DNA from: Pedobacter sp. JY14-1
GTDB taxonomy: Bacteria > Bacteroidota > Bacteroidia > Sphingobacteriales > Sphingobacteriaceae
Direction: 5' to 3'
DNA length: 64,000 nt
NCBI RefSeq assembly: GCF_029269825.1
Contig: NZ_JARJHU010000008.1
Coordinates: forward strand, 248,001 to 312,000
The notes under the pieces are model-generated. The model was not told where the DNA came from. It saw only the letters and a program-made list of their open reading frames with translations, and ran no database searches. The position numbers and the translations under genes were made by a program. Numbering within the stretch: the first letter of the stretch is position 1; each line of letters starts with the position of its first letter. This document shows positions 27,906 to 36,288 of the stretch, piece by piece.

Positions 27906-29042
27906 TCAGCGCACAATAACCTTTTTCCCCTCTAGCCGGAAGTTAACATTACCCGTAAGTCCCAGCACCTTCAAAACATCCTCTAATCTGTCCCTGCGGG
28001 AAATACTTCCACCGAGAATTATTTCAGCACGATCGGGGGTCCGGTACTCCACATCTATATCATACCACCGCTCCAGTTTCAGCATCACATTTGACAGTTG
28101 CTCATTCCGGAAAATGTACTCGTCTTTTCTCCATGCAGTAACCTCATCCGTATCTGCTTTTTTTACCATAAGGTGGTGTGTATCACTTTCCGCCTGTTCC
28201 CCAGGTCTGAGTATCGCAGATTTTACCGATTTTATACGAAGCGAGCCCTCTAAAAGTGTAGTTCTCGTCCATTGCCGTTCATGGTAAGATTCTACATTAA
28301 AATGAGTACCCAGCACTTCGATATGCTGGCTGCCCGCACGAACGGAAAACGGGCGGTCCCGATCTTTAAAAACTTCAAAGTAGGCCTCGCCGCTCATAGA
28401 AACGCTCCGTTTCAGAGCGAAATCAATAGGGGAAAGAATGAGGGTTGATGCGGCGCCAAGCCATACTTTGGTGTCATCCGACAATATTATTTCATATTGA
28501 TTACTTCCTTTCGGAGTAGAGATCATATGGTTAAGCCGTTCCCCCTTCCCTAAATCCTTACCTTTCCGCCGGTACATCAATCTTCCGGGACCTAGTTTAA
28601 CCACTTCAAATCCATTTCCATCAGCAATCACCCCTTCTCCCGCACTATCCAAATCTATCTGTAAACGACCATTTATGATCAAGGTGTTGTGACGTAACGA
28701 GTGGATCGGAGTTATTGTATCCAACGCAACCCGTGCTGCCTGCCTGTTGACCGCTGGGAAATACACAGTAAAAAAAATGGTGCCGAGCAGGGACGCGAAA
28801 ACCGCTGCAGCAATTGCTGTACGCACCAGCCAGCGTCTTCTTGTCCCTACCACAGCCTCCTGTAATGAAAGCGCATTACGAATTTCTTTGCCCATCTCAA
28901 TGAGCCTCTCTTCTGAGATATCTTTGTCTTTACTATCTTCGTTGAACTGCATGTACCAACGTTCTACCAAAGCCCGTTCCGCCAGGGTACATGTCCCTGC
29001 CAGATATCTTTTTAGCAAATCTTTTATTTCCGGCCTTTGCAT
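27906..29042 (-). CDS. FecR-family anti-sigma factor
   Basis: 378 residues with one membrane helix (WLVRTAIAAAVFASLLGTIFFTVYF, about residues 70-94; shown by its parts). The N-terminal cytoplasmic part (KDLLKRYLAGTCTLAERALV) binds the sigma factor. The periplasmic FecR domain holds VSTPKG-like ISTPKGSNQYEIILSDDTKV and the strands of SMSGEAYFEVFKD. The C-terminal DUF4974 domain (YIFRNEQLSNVMLKLERWYD) resembles a secretin/TonB short domain that senses a TonB-dependent receptor. It follows the sigma gene after 82 bases and is followed by SusD. With no SusC here, its signalling receptor is unknown. Confidence 0.95.
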   Translation of the reverse strand: MQRPEIKDLLKRYLAGTCTLAERALVERWYMQFNEDSKDKDISEERLIEMGKEIRNALSLQEAVVGTRRRWLVRTAIAAAVFASLLGTIFFTVYFPAVNRQAARVALDTITPIHSLRHNTLIINGRLQIDLDSAGEGVIADGNGFEVVKLGPGRLMYRRKGKDLGKGERLNHMISTPKGSNQYEIILSDDTKVWLGAASTLILSPIDFALKRSVSMSGEAYFEVFKDRDRPFSVRAGSQHIEVLGTHFNVESYHERQWTRTTLLEGSLRIKSVKSAILRPGEQAESDTHHLMVKKADTDEVTAWRKDEYIFRNEQLSNVMLKLERWYDIDVEYRTPDRAEIILGGSISRRDRLEDVLKVLGLTGNVNFRLEGKKVIVR

Positions 29043-29124
29043 GGGTACGCTCCAAATCGTCTACAATACATAAACGGTTGAGCGGGACGGAACAGGAAGA
29101 ATTATTTTAATTTTTTTCAGGAAA

Positions 29125-29712
29125 TTATAACGAATTGTAAATAAAGTAGATAATAATAAAAGTATCTGTCTTTTTTCTGAGTATCCTGATCGCGTTGGTC
29201 ACTTGTTTGCTCACATTGGCCTCAGAAGTATTCAGCATTTCAGCAATTTCCCTGTGAGAATAATGCCCCTTCCGGCTCAGCTCATATATTTCTCTCATCT
29301 TTCTGGGTAAGGCCTGTACCTGACGCTCAATATAAGCGCTCAATTCCTTTTCCAGCACCCGGTGGTCAGTATCAGCATAGCTATAATTACTTGCAAAATC
29401 ATTTAACGAGGCCTGTACATGATTTTCCCTCACCTTTTGATGTGCAAAGATATCCAGTATCTTGTTGCGGGTCGCCTTATAAAGATAGCCGGCCAGATTT
29501 GCAGCGTTCATCTCATTTTCTCTGCGGAGCCACAGGTTGACAAACAATTCCTGCACTACGTCTTTGGCCTGTTCCTCATCTCCCAGTTTCGTATAGGCAT
29601 GCTGAAGCAGCATATAGTGATAACGATTATAAATTTCGGTATAGGCGTAGTGATCCGACGCCCTGAGCATCTTCAGCAACTCCTCATCGCTATATCTGTT
29701 ATATCTGGTCAT
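29125..29712 (-). CDS. ECF RNA polymerase sigma factor (FecI-like)
   Basis: 195 residues. Region 2 (YAYTEIYNRYHYMLLQHAYT and DVVQELFVNLW) binds the -10 element and core polymerase; region 4 (LPRKMREIYELSRKGHYSHR and IAEMLNTSEANVSKQV) is the -35-binding helix-turn-helix. The protein ends in a hydrophobic tail (DTFIIIYFIYNSL), seen in some Bacteroidota members of this class. It lies before a FecR anti-sigma gene, the usual arrangement for control of TonB-dependent uptake genes. It likely controls the SusD gene or a SusC located elsewhere. Confidence 0.95.
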   Translation of the reverse strand: MTRYNRYSDEELLKMLRASDHYAYTEIYNRYHYMLLQHAYTKLGDEEQAKDVVQELFVNLWLRRENEMNAANLAGYLYKATRNKILDIFAHQKVRENHVQASLNDFASNYSYADTDHRVLEKELSAYIERQVQALPRKMREIYELSRKGHYSHREIAEMLNTSEANVSKQVTNAIRILRKKTDTFIIIYFIYNSL

Positions 29713-29894
29713 TCCCTTGTCTCACAAATATCGATTATTCACTGACTAATTAAAAAAATGTATAGCTTTTATCCAAAAATTCAGATACAAGCGTTACGCC
29801 TTTCACAACTGCCCATAACCAGGATATAAAGCCCTGCAATACTGCAATTGTGCAAAGAAATTGGTTCTTTTGTAAAATATTAATTTTATACCAC

Positions 29895-30587
29895 ATGCCC
29901 GAACCCAAGAACAGACTGAACAAATACATCAGTGAATATGGCAATTATCCAAGACGCGCTGCCGACCGGTATATTTCCTCAGGAACGGTATTGGTCAACG
30001 GGCAGATTGCCAAACCCAATACCACAGTTGCATTTGGCGATCTTGTAACCGTAGAAGGCAAGCCCGTCCTTCCGCCAGTGCCCGAAAGCCGTCTCGTCTT
30101 TGCTTATCACAAAACCAAAAATGAAGACGCAGAACAAGCACACGACCTTGTCCGGGCCGTAGGCAGAACCGACTCCTTTTTAAGCGGCCTTACGCTGTAC
30201 ACCAATGACTGGCAGCTGGCTGGGAACATCCTCAGACCTGTAACCGGTGCAACAAAGGAGTTTTTACTGGAGCTAAACAAGTTGCCCGACAGAAAGCTCC
30301 TGAATCAAATAGAAGAGATCTGCGCACTCCGGGAAGCGAAAGAGGGAAAGCAAAAGGTTTCTTTAACGCATATATCCGGCAACAGACTTAAACTCGTACT
30401 GGAGCGGGAGCTTCACAGACAAGTCAGAAAAGTCATTACAGAATCCGGTTTTGAAATCTCAAACTTCGAGCGCCTTCGCATTTTTAACATTGACCTTGAT
30501 GATCTCTCCGCAGGGTCATGGCGTCAGCTGTCCTCCTCAGAAACCGACACGCTTTACGAGCTTTCAGCGACAAAAGGCCACCCGTAA
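29895..30587 (+). CDS. Pseudouridine synthase, RluF/RsuA-like, shortened
   Basis: 230 residues starting at MPEPKNRLNKYISEYG; the frame extends 15 codons further but those residues fit no family start. An S4 RNA-binding domain (about 6-65) is followed by a divergent catalytic domain. The catalytic Asp 93 is kept in AVGRTDSFLSGLTLYTND, where relatives have GRLDxxxxGLxxLTND. The stretch before it, which in RluF holds the NKPxGxxxT loop and some 20 further residues, is reduced to about 25 residues. The late motif ELHRQVRKVITESGFE is normal. It probably modifies rRNA or tRNA uridine; the target is uncertain. It diverges from the sigma factor gene. Confidence 0.82.
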   Translation: MPEPKNRLNKYISEYGNYPRRAADRYISSGTVLVNGQIAKPNTTVAFGDLVTVEGKPVLPPVPESRLVFAYHKTKNEDAEQAHDLVRAVGRTDSFLSGLTLYTNDWQLAGNILRPVTGATKEFLLELNKLPDRKLLNQIEEICALREAKEGKQKVSLTHISGNRLKLVLERELHRQVRKVITESGFEISNFERLRIFNIDLDDLSAGSWRQLSSSETDTLYELSATKGHP

Positions 30588-30622
30588 AAAACCGCATGCC
30601 CGGGGGTTAAGAATATTTTAGG

Positions 30623-30630
30623 TATCTTTG
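30623..30630 (+). promoter_or_regulatory. Candidate -7 box of rlmN
   Basis: TATCTTTG matches TAnnTTTG exactly, 20 bases before the rlmN ATG, which gives a short leader of about 14 bases. No TTG stands at the expected distance upstream. It lies in the 63-base gap after the pseudouridine synthase gene. Confidence 0.4.
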
Positions 30631-30650
30631 CAGTCAAAAACTGACGGAAA

Positions 30651-31706
30651 ATGCCTGCCCACCAGAAAAAAGACATCCGGTCATTAGACTTAGCCCAATT
30701 GCAGCAACACTTTACGACGTTAAATGAGCCTGCTTACCGTGCTAAACAAGTCTATCAGTGGTTATGGGAAAAGTCGGCACACAGTTTCGGGGAAATGAGC
30801 AATTTGTCCAAAGACCTCAGAAAAAAACTGGATGAGCAGTTCACCATCAATGCCGTAACGGTCAACCAGTCGCAAATCAGCACCGACCATACCATTAAAA
30901 GTTCATTTCGCTTATACGATGGCAATATCGTGGAAGGGGTATTGATTCCCATGGACGACCGCATGACGGCATGTGTCAGTTCCCAGGTAGGCTGCAGCCT
31001 TACCTGCAAGTTTTGCGCAACAGGCTACATGGACAGGAAGCGTAACCTGAATGCCGATGAGATATACGATCAGGTAGTCCTTATAGACGGACAGGCCAGG
31101 GCGAACTACAAACTGCCACTCACCAATATCGTATACATGGGCATGGGAGAACCTTTGCTGAACTATGCAAATGTGTTGCGCTCCATAGAAAGGATCACTG
31201 CACCGGATGGCCTGAATATGTCCTATAAACGCATTACAGTATCCACAGCAGGCATCGCTAAAATGATCAAAAAGCTGGGAGATGATCAGGTGAAATTCAA
31301 CTTAGCATTATCATTGCACGCGGCAAACGATCAGAAGCGTAACGAGATCATGCCCATCAATGAACAAAATTCACTAAAGGCCCTGGCAGAGGCGCTGAAA
31401 TATTATTTCTCAAAGACAAAAAATCCGGTAACCTATGAGTATATCGTTTTTAATGATTTTAACGACGACATTTCTGATGCCATGGAACTCGCACGGTTCT
31501 GCAAACATGTACCCTGCAAGGTAAACCTCATTGAATACAATCCTATACAGTTTGCCAGCTTCATCAATGCACAGGCTGATAAAATAGATATCTTTTCCGG
31601 ATACCTGAAGAGTCAGGGAATCACCACAAATATCCGGCGCAGCAGAGGGAAGGATATAGATGCTGCCTGCGGGCAACTGGCGGTTAAAGAACAAGCGGCA
31701 CTATAA
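30651..31706 (+). CDS. rlmN: Dual-specificity 23S rRNA/tRNA adenine C2-methyltransferase
   Basis: 351 residues. The radical-SAM motif CSLTCKFC (Cys 115, 119, 122) binds the 4Fe-4S cluster, preceded by MTACVSSQVG. GMGEPLLNYANV and KRITVSTAGI are typical of RlmN. The C-terminal DIDAACGQL holds the methyl-carrying Cys. It methylates A2503 of 23S rRNA and A37 of some tRNAs. It is followed at once by comF, which begins with TTG one base after the stop (TAACTTG). Confidence 0.97.
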   Translation: MPAHQKKDIRSLDLAQLQQHFTTLNEPAYRAKQVYQWLWEKSAHSFGEMSNLSKDLRKKLDEQFTINAVTVNQSQISTDHTIKSSFRLYDGNIVEGVLIPMDDRMTACVSSQVGCSLTCKFCATGYMDRKRNLNADEIYDQVVLIDGQARANYKLPLTNIVYMGMGEPLLNYANVLRSIERITAPDGLNMSYKRITVSTAGIAKMIKKLGDDQVKFNLALSLHAANDQKRNEIMPINEQNSLKALAEALKYYFSKTKNPVTYEYIVFNDFNDDISDAMELARFCKHVPCKVNLIEYNPIQFASFINAQADKIDIFSGYLKSQGITTNIRRSRGKDIDAACGQLAVKEQAAL

Positions 31707-31707
31707 C

Positions 31708-32409
31708 TTGAAACCCAGGTTCGCGCAATCTTTTAAAAGCCTCTGCAGCCTGCTGTTCCCAAGGCTTTGCGGTGGCTGTAACCGGCAGTTAAACCTTGGC
31801 GAACAAACAATTTGCACCCATTGTCTTTATGACCTGCCCTATACAGACCATCATCAGCATCCGGACAATATCGTCGCCAGGCTCTTCTGGGGCAACCTGC
31901 CGGTACATTCCGCTATGGCGATGCTTTATTTCAGAACAGGAAGCAAAACCCAACAGTTGATCCATTCCCTGAAATACAAGGGACAGCAGGACATCGGTAT
32001 TCAACTGGGTAAAATGATGGCAGCGCAATTCAAAAAAACAGACTGGCATACAGGAGTCGATCTGATCATTCCTATTCCGTTACACAGGAATAAGCTTCGC
32101 AAGAGAGGCTATAACCAAAGTGCCTGCATCGCCAGGGGCCTCGCCGACATGTTAAGTCTTGACCTCAATACGGATTTTCTGATCAGGCACTCGGCCACTG
32201 AAAGCCAGACCACTAAAACCAGGTACAAGCGCTACCAGGATCTTCAAAATACATTTTCGGTTAATCACCCCGGCCTTCTGGAGGAACGCCATGTACTTTT
32301 AATAGACGACGTCGTGACCACAGGGGCTACGCTGATCGCCGGCGCTACAAAATTGCACCAGGCAGGTGTAAAGAGAATAAGTATAGCTGCCGCTGCATGT
32401 GCTTTTTAA
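31708..32409 (+). CDS. comF: ComF-family phosphoribosyltransferase-like protein
   Basis: About 233 residues. An ATG at 31660 would place 46 bases inside rlmN; the TTG at 31708 comes directly after the rlmN stop and gives (M)KPRFAQSFKSLCSLLFP, so I prefer it. A zinc ribbon is visible (CGGCNRQLNLGEQTICTHC), followed by the type I PRTase core with PRPP loop VLLIDDVVTTGATLIAG and the ComF signature PIPLHRNKLRKRGYNQS. ComF helps inner-membrane DNA uptake in naturally competent bacteria; relatives are widespread without known competence. A hairpin terminator follows. Confidence 0.9.
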   Translation: MKPRFAQSFKSLCSLLFPRLCGGCNRQLNLGEQTICTHCLYDLPYTDHHQHPDNIVARLFWGNLPVHSAMAMLYFRTGSKTQQLIHSLKYKGQQDIGIQLGKMMAAQFKKTDWHTGVDLIIPIPLHRNKLRKRGYNQSACIARGLADMLSLDLNTDFLIRHSATESQTTKTRYKRYQDLQNTFSVNHPGLLEERHVLLIDDVVTTGATLIAGATKLHQAGVKRISIAAAACAF

Positions 32410-32482
32410 AAATTATGCACCTGCAATAAAACAATTGATCCGTAATTGCGTTTATGTATTTGAGAGCGTTAATTTAGATGGT

Positions 32483-32525
32483 AAGAGTCGATATTTTCAT
32501 TATGAAGTATCGGCTCTTTACTTTA
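32483..32525 (+). terminator. Hairpin terminator after comF
   Basis: An 11-base-pair stem with one G-U pair (AAGAGTCGATA at 32483-32493 and TATCGGCTCTT at 32508-32518), extendable inward through weak pairs to a 6-base loop, is followed on the plus strand by TTACTTT. It sits between convergent comF and the histidine kinase, whose stop codon lies at the stem's edge. It fits comF best; the minus-strand side lacks a U run. Confidence 0.6.
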
Positions 32526-34911
32526 ATAAGTAACCGGAGATCAGGGTCTTGATCTCTGCAGGGCGAAAAGGCTTTAAAATATAGCCATTCATCCCCGAAG
32601 CCTTAAACCTTTGTTCTTCAACATCTATTCCTGAAGCAGTTAAGGCAACGATAGGAACACGTCGAAAATATTCACCTTCCATAGCACGAACAATACTGCT
32701 GGTTTCAAATCCATCAAGCCCAGGCATATATATATCCATAAAAATAAGATCGTAATGCTGTTGCTTCACTTTCTCTATCGCGAGTTCCCCACTGTTGACA
32801 GACTCCGTTTCAATACCCCATTTATTGAGCATTCTTACGACCACGAGAATATTCACCTCGTTATCGTCAACTACCAGGATGCGGCTCCCCGAAAAAATCT
32901 GCTCCTCGTTACGGGATGGAATCATCCTGGATTCAGTCTCCGCCTTCTTAAACCGGATATCAAATGAAAATGTAGTTCCCTCGCCGATCCTGCTCTGCAC
33001 GGCAATCTCGGTTCCAAACAGACCGAGTAATTTCTTAGTGATGGCCAGGCCAAGGCCTGTACCACCATATTTACGCGAAATATCTGTATCAGCCTGCGTA
33101 AACGTTTCAAAGATATAAGACAACTTGTCCTGCGGAATGCCTATGCCACTGTCCTCAACCTCGAAATGAATATTGGCATACTGGTCATTTTCCTCTTCCA
33201 GCCTCACCCGCAGCGCGACCACTCCATTAGTTGTAAACTTAACCGCATTTCCCAGCAGGTTCATTAAGACCTGGTACAACCTGGTCTTGTCACCCATTAC
33301 TGTATCCGGCACACGGTTATCAAAGGAAAGTCCCAGCTTATTGCCCTTTTCAGATGCCCCGCGTTGCATGGATTCAACAATATCCATAGCAAGCTCCCGC
33401 AAACAGAACGGCATACTTTCCAGTTGCATGTTCCCACTCTCGATCTTTGTAAAATCAAGAATGTCGTTGATGATACCCAAAAGACTTTCGGCAGAGAAGC
33501 GCAAAATATTCAGGTCAGCAAGCTGGGAAGGTTTAGGGTCGTTACCCAGCAGCAAATGTGTCATTCCGATAACCGCGTTAAGCGGGGTCCTGATCTCATG
33601 GCTCATTACCGACAACAGCATTTCCTTCGCTTCCCCAAGCTGGATGGCCTTTTCCCTTGCTTCCGTCATTTCCCGTTCGGCCTCCTTCTTTTCAGTAATA
33701 TCAATAATGATCTCTACTTCAAACTCGGCATTACCCTCCTTATTCAGGACGACGGTGTTATAAACAGATAACCAGATAGGACTACCATCCTTCCTGTAAC
33801 CGAGAATGTCCACAGCAAAGGATTTATGCTGCCGGGTCATTTCACGTGCCGTCTCCAGCAGTTGCAAATCCGTGCCGGGCCCTGAAATCAGGTCACCCAG
33901 CTGCCTTCCTTTCAAGTCATCCAGTGTATAGCCGGTAATTTGTTCAAACGCCGTATTTACCCAGGTAACCTGGTTATCCGCATTATTGATCACTACCGCA
34001 TTATTTACCTTGCTGGCCACAAGCGAAAGCTTCGTCAGTTCAGCCTGTACCTTCCGGTTCTCCGTGATGTCGCGCCCGTAAGCATACCAGCGGTCACCCT
34101 TAGCTACCATATTCCAGCTCAGCCAGCTGATCTGCCCCGTTTTACTCCTGATCCGGAATTCTGCCTGAAAATGCTTTTTTCCCGCCCGCAATCCGGCTTC
34201 GATTTCTGCCAGCACCACAGCAACATCTTCCTGATCACAGAATCCCCACATGTTAAGTCCCGTGGCTTCAGCTGCAGTATAGCCCAGTATACTGGTCACC
34301 GCATCATTAATGAACAAAAGATTGCCCAGCCTGTCCAGGATACAATGAATTTCCGGGGAAACCGTTGACAGGTTAAGCATTTCCTCAAAACGGGCCGTCT
34401 TTGCCTCCAGTTCAACACTTTTCCTGCGGAGGGCAATATGGGTAATGATCTCCCGGGCAAGGACCTGAAGCCCTTCTTTCTGTTCCGGGCTGATCCTTCG
34501 GGGTTTGGTGTCAAAAACACCAAGCACCCCAAGTTTGTACCCGTCTCCGTCGATCAGCGGTGCTCCCGCATAAAACCTGATATGAGGTTCTCCCGCTACG
34601 CTGGGGTGTGCAAGAAAGCGGGAATCAAGTGTAGTATCTGCAACCTCCAGTACGTCATCTCCCCGGATGGTATGTTCGCTGAATGACATCTCTCTGGGAA
34701 CATCACCAGCAGATGCCCCTACAAGCGATTTAACAAAGATCCGTGCCTCATCGACCATGGAGATCAGCGCAATAGGCGCATTGCAGATCAATCCTGCTAA
34801 TTTGGCAATATTGTCAAACTCATGCTCAGCAGGAGTATCCAGGATATGGTGATCACGCAGGGCTCTTACCCGTTCATCTTCACCAGCCGATGAATTAAGC
34901 GGCACGGACAT
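32518..34911 (-). CDS. Hybrid sensor histidine kinase (GAF-PAS-PAS-HisKA-HATPase-REC)
   Basis: 797 residues, no membrane helix. A GAF domain (about 20-165) is followed by two PAS domains (about 175-290 and 295-410) and the dimerisation/phosphoacceptor domain with His 438 in VMSHEIRTPLNAVIGM. The ATPase domain has VLMNLLGNAVKFT, DSGIGI and GGTGLGLAITKKLL. A C-terminal receiver has VVDDNEVN and Asp 726 in FMDIYMPGLDG. It should sense a cytoplasmic signal and relay phosphate internally. It starts 14 bases after glyA, so may be co-transcribed; no output regulator is next to it. The signal is unknown. Confidence 0.95.
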   Translation of the reverse strand: MSVPLNSSAGEDERVRALRDHHILDTPAEHEFDNIAKLAGLICNAPIALISMVDEARIFVKSLVGASAGDVPREMSFSEHTIRGDDVLEVADTTLDSRFLAHPSVAGEPHIRFYAGAPLIDGDGYKLGVLGVFDTKPRRISPEQKEGLQVLAREIITHIALRRKSVELEAKTARFEEMLNLSTVSPEIHCILDRLGNLLFINDAVTSILGYTAAEATGLNMWGFCDQEDVAVVLAEIEAGLRAGKKHFQAEFRIRSKTGQISWLSWNMVAKGDRWYAYGRDITENRKVQAELTKLSLVASKVNNAVVINNADNQVTWVNTAFEQITGYTLDDLKGRQLGDLISGPGTDLQLLETAREMTRQHKSFAVDILGYRKDGSPIWLSVYNTVVLNKEGNAEFEVEIIIDITEKKEAEREMTEAREKAIQLGEAKEMLLSVMSHEIRTPLNAVIGMTHLLLGNDPKPSQLADLNILRFSAESLLGIINDILDFTKIESGNMQLESMPFCLRELAMDIVESMQRGASEKGNKLGLSFDNRVPDTVMGDKTRLYQVLMNLLGNAVKFTTNGVVALRVRLEEENDQYANIHFEVEDSGIGIPQDKLSYIFETFTQADTDISRKYGGTGLGLAITKKLLGLFGTEIAVQSRIGEGTTFSFDIRFKKAETESRMIPSRNEEQIFSGSRILVVDDNEVNILVVVRMLNKWGIETESVNSGELAIEKVKQQHYDLIFMDIYMPGLDGFETSSIVRAMEGEYFRRVPIVALTASGIDVEEQRFKASGMNGYILKPFRPAEIKTLISGYLLK

Positions 34912-34925
34912 GCTTGTTGTATGTT

Positions 34926-36197
34926 TTACTTGTATAAAGGAAACCGGCCGACAAGCGCCTTTACTTCCTCCCTGACTGCCTGCAGGTTACCTTCATCTTC
35001 CGGATTGGTAATCACGCGGTCAATAAGCGATACGATCTGTTCCATTTCCGTTTCCTTAAACCCGCGGGAAGTAATGGCGGCAGTTCCGACGCGTATGCCT
35101 GAAGTCACAAAGGGAGACCGATCGTCAAAAGGAACCATATTTTTGTTTACAGTGATCTCTGCTTTGCCCAAAGACTCCTCCGCAAGCTTACCGGTAATAT
35201 TCTTGTTCCTCAAATCGATCAGCATCAGGTGGTTGTCAGTGCCGCCAGAAATGATTCCATATCCCCTGGAAACAAACGCCTTGGCCATTGCCTGTGCATT
35301 GGCCTGTACCTGTTTTACATAATCACCATATTCATCACTCAGCGCCTCGCCGAAAGCAATGGCCTTGGCAGCAATGATGTGCTCCAGTGGCCCCCCCTGT
35401 GTTCCCGGGAACACCGCCATATCCAGTAACGAAGACATCATGCGGGTCTCTCCCTTAGGGGTTTTTAATCCAAACGGATTTTCAAAATCCTTACCCATCA
35501 TGATCATGCCGCCTCTGGGGCCTCTCAGGGTCTTGTGGGTCGTTGTGGTTACAATATGGCAATGTGGAAGCGGGTTGTTCAACAAGCCCTTCGCGATCAG
35601 TCCGGCAGGGTGTGAGATGTCCGCCATCACCAGCGCACCGATCTTATCCGCGACACTGCGTACAAAGGCATAGTCCCATTCCCTGGAATAAGCCGAAGCG
35701 CCCACAATGATCAGCTTGGGTTTTTCTGCAAGGGCAATCTCTTCCAGCTTTTCGTAATCGATATAGCCTGTTTCTTTTTTAACTCCGTAAAATAGAGGAT
35801 GATACAGCTTTCCTGAAAAATTCACAGGAGAACCGTGAGTGAGGTGGCCGCCGTGAGAAAGATCAAACCCAAGGATCTTATCGCCTGGCTGGATCACCGC
35901 CAGCATCACCGCTGCATTGGCCTGCGCGCCGGAATGCGGCTGCACGTTCACCCATTCCGCACCAAACAACTGCTTTGCACGCTCGATCGCGATCGTTTCG
36001 ATCTCGTCTACTACCTGGCATCCGCCATAGTACCTCTTTCCCGGAAGTCCCTCTGCATATTTGTTCGTCAGACAAGAGCCTGCTGCCTCCATCACCTGCT
36101 TGCTCACAAAATTTTCTGAAGCGATCAGTTCAAGTCCGTGTTCCTGGCGGTCCAATTCCCTGTCAATCAGATCAAAAATTAAAGTATCTCTATTCAT
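34926..36197 (-). CDS. glyA: Serine hydroxymethyltransferase
   Basis: 423 residues, typical. The PLP-binding Lys lies in [53 protein letters not shown] and [15 protein letters not shown] are family signatures. It interconverts serine and glycine with methylene-tetrahydrofolate in the cytoplasm. It is transcribed away from dxs, with 91 bases between the start codons. Its stop lies 14 bases before the histidine kinase start. Confidence 0.97.
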   Translation of the reverse strand: MNRDTLIFDLIDRELDRQEHGLELIASENFVSKQVMEAAGSCLTNKYAEGLPGKRYYGGCQVVDEIETIAIERAKQLFGAEWVNVQPHSGAQANAAVMLAVIQPGDKILGFDLSHGGHLTHGSPVNFSGKLYHPLFYGVKKETGYIDYEKLEEIALAEKPKLIIVGASAYSREWDYAFVRSVADKIGALVMADISHPAGLIAKGLLNNPLPHCHIVTTTTHKTLRGPRGGMIMMGKDFENPFGLKTPKGETRMMSSLLDMAVFPGTQGGPLEHIIAAKAIAFGEALSDEYGDYVKQVQANAQAMAKAFVSRGYGIISGGTDNHLMLIDLRNKNITGKLAEESLGKAEITVNKNMVPFDDRSPFVTSGIRVGTAAITSRGFKETEMEQIVSLIDRVITNPEDEGNLQAVREEVKALVGRFPLYK

Positions 36198-36239
36198 TTA
36201 TCGAAGTTTAATTCTGTAAAATTAAGATTTTCCTTCTTA

Positions 36240-36249
36240 GTTACGTAAC
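36240..36249. promoter_or_regulatory. Palindrome between divergent glyA and dxs
   Basis: GTTACGTAAC is a perfect 10-base palindrome in the short divergent region. Five bases further on the plus strand reads TACCTTTC (36254-36261), seven of eight bases like a -7 box for dxs. The palindrome could be an operator, but one site of this size can arise by chance. Confidence 0.25.
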
Positions 36250-36288
36250 AAAATACCTTTCTTTGCAGTTCTATTCTATATTCACTGC

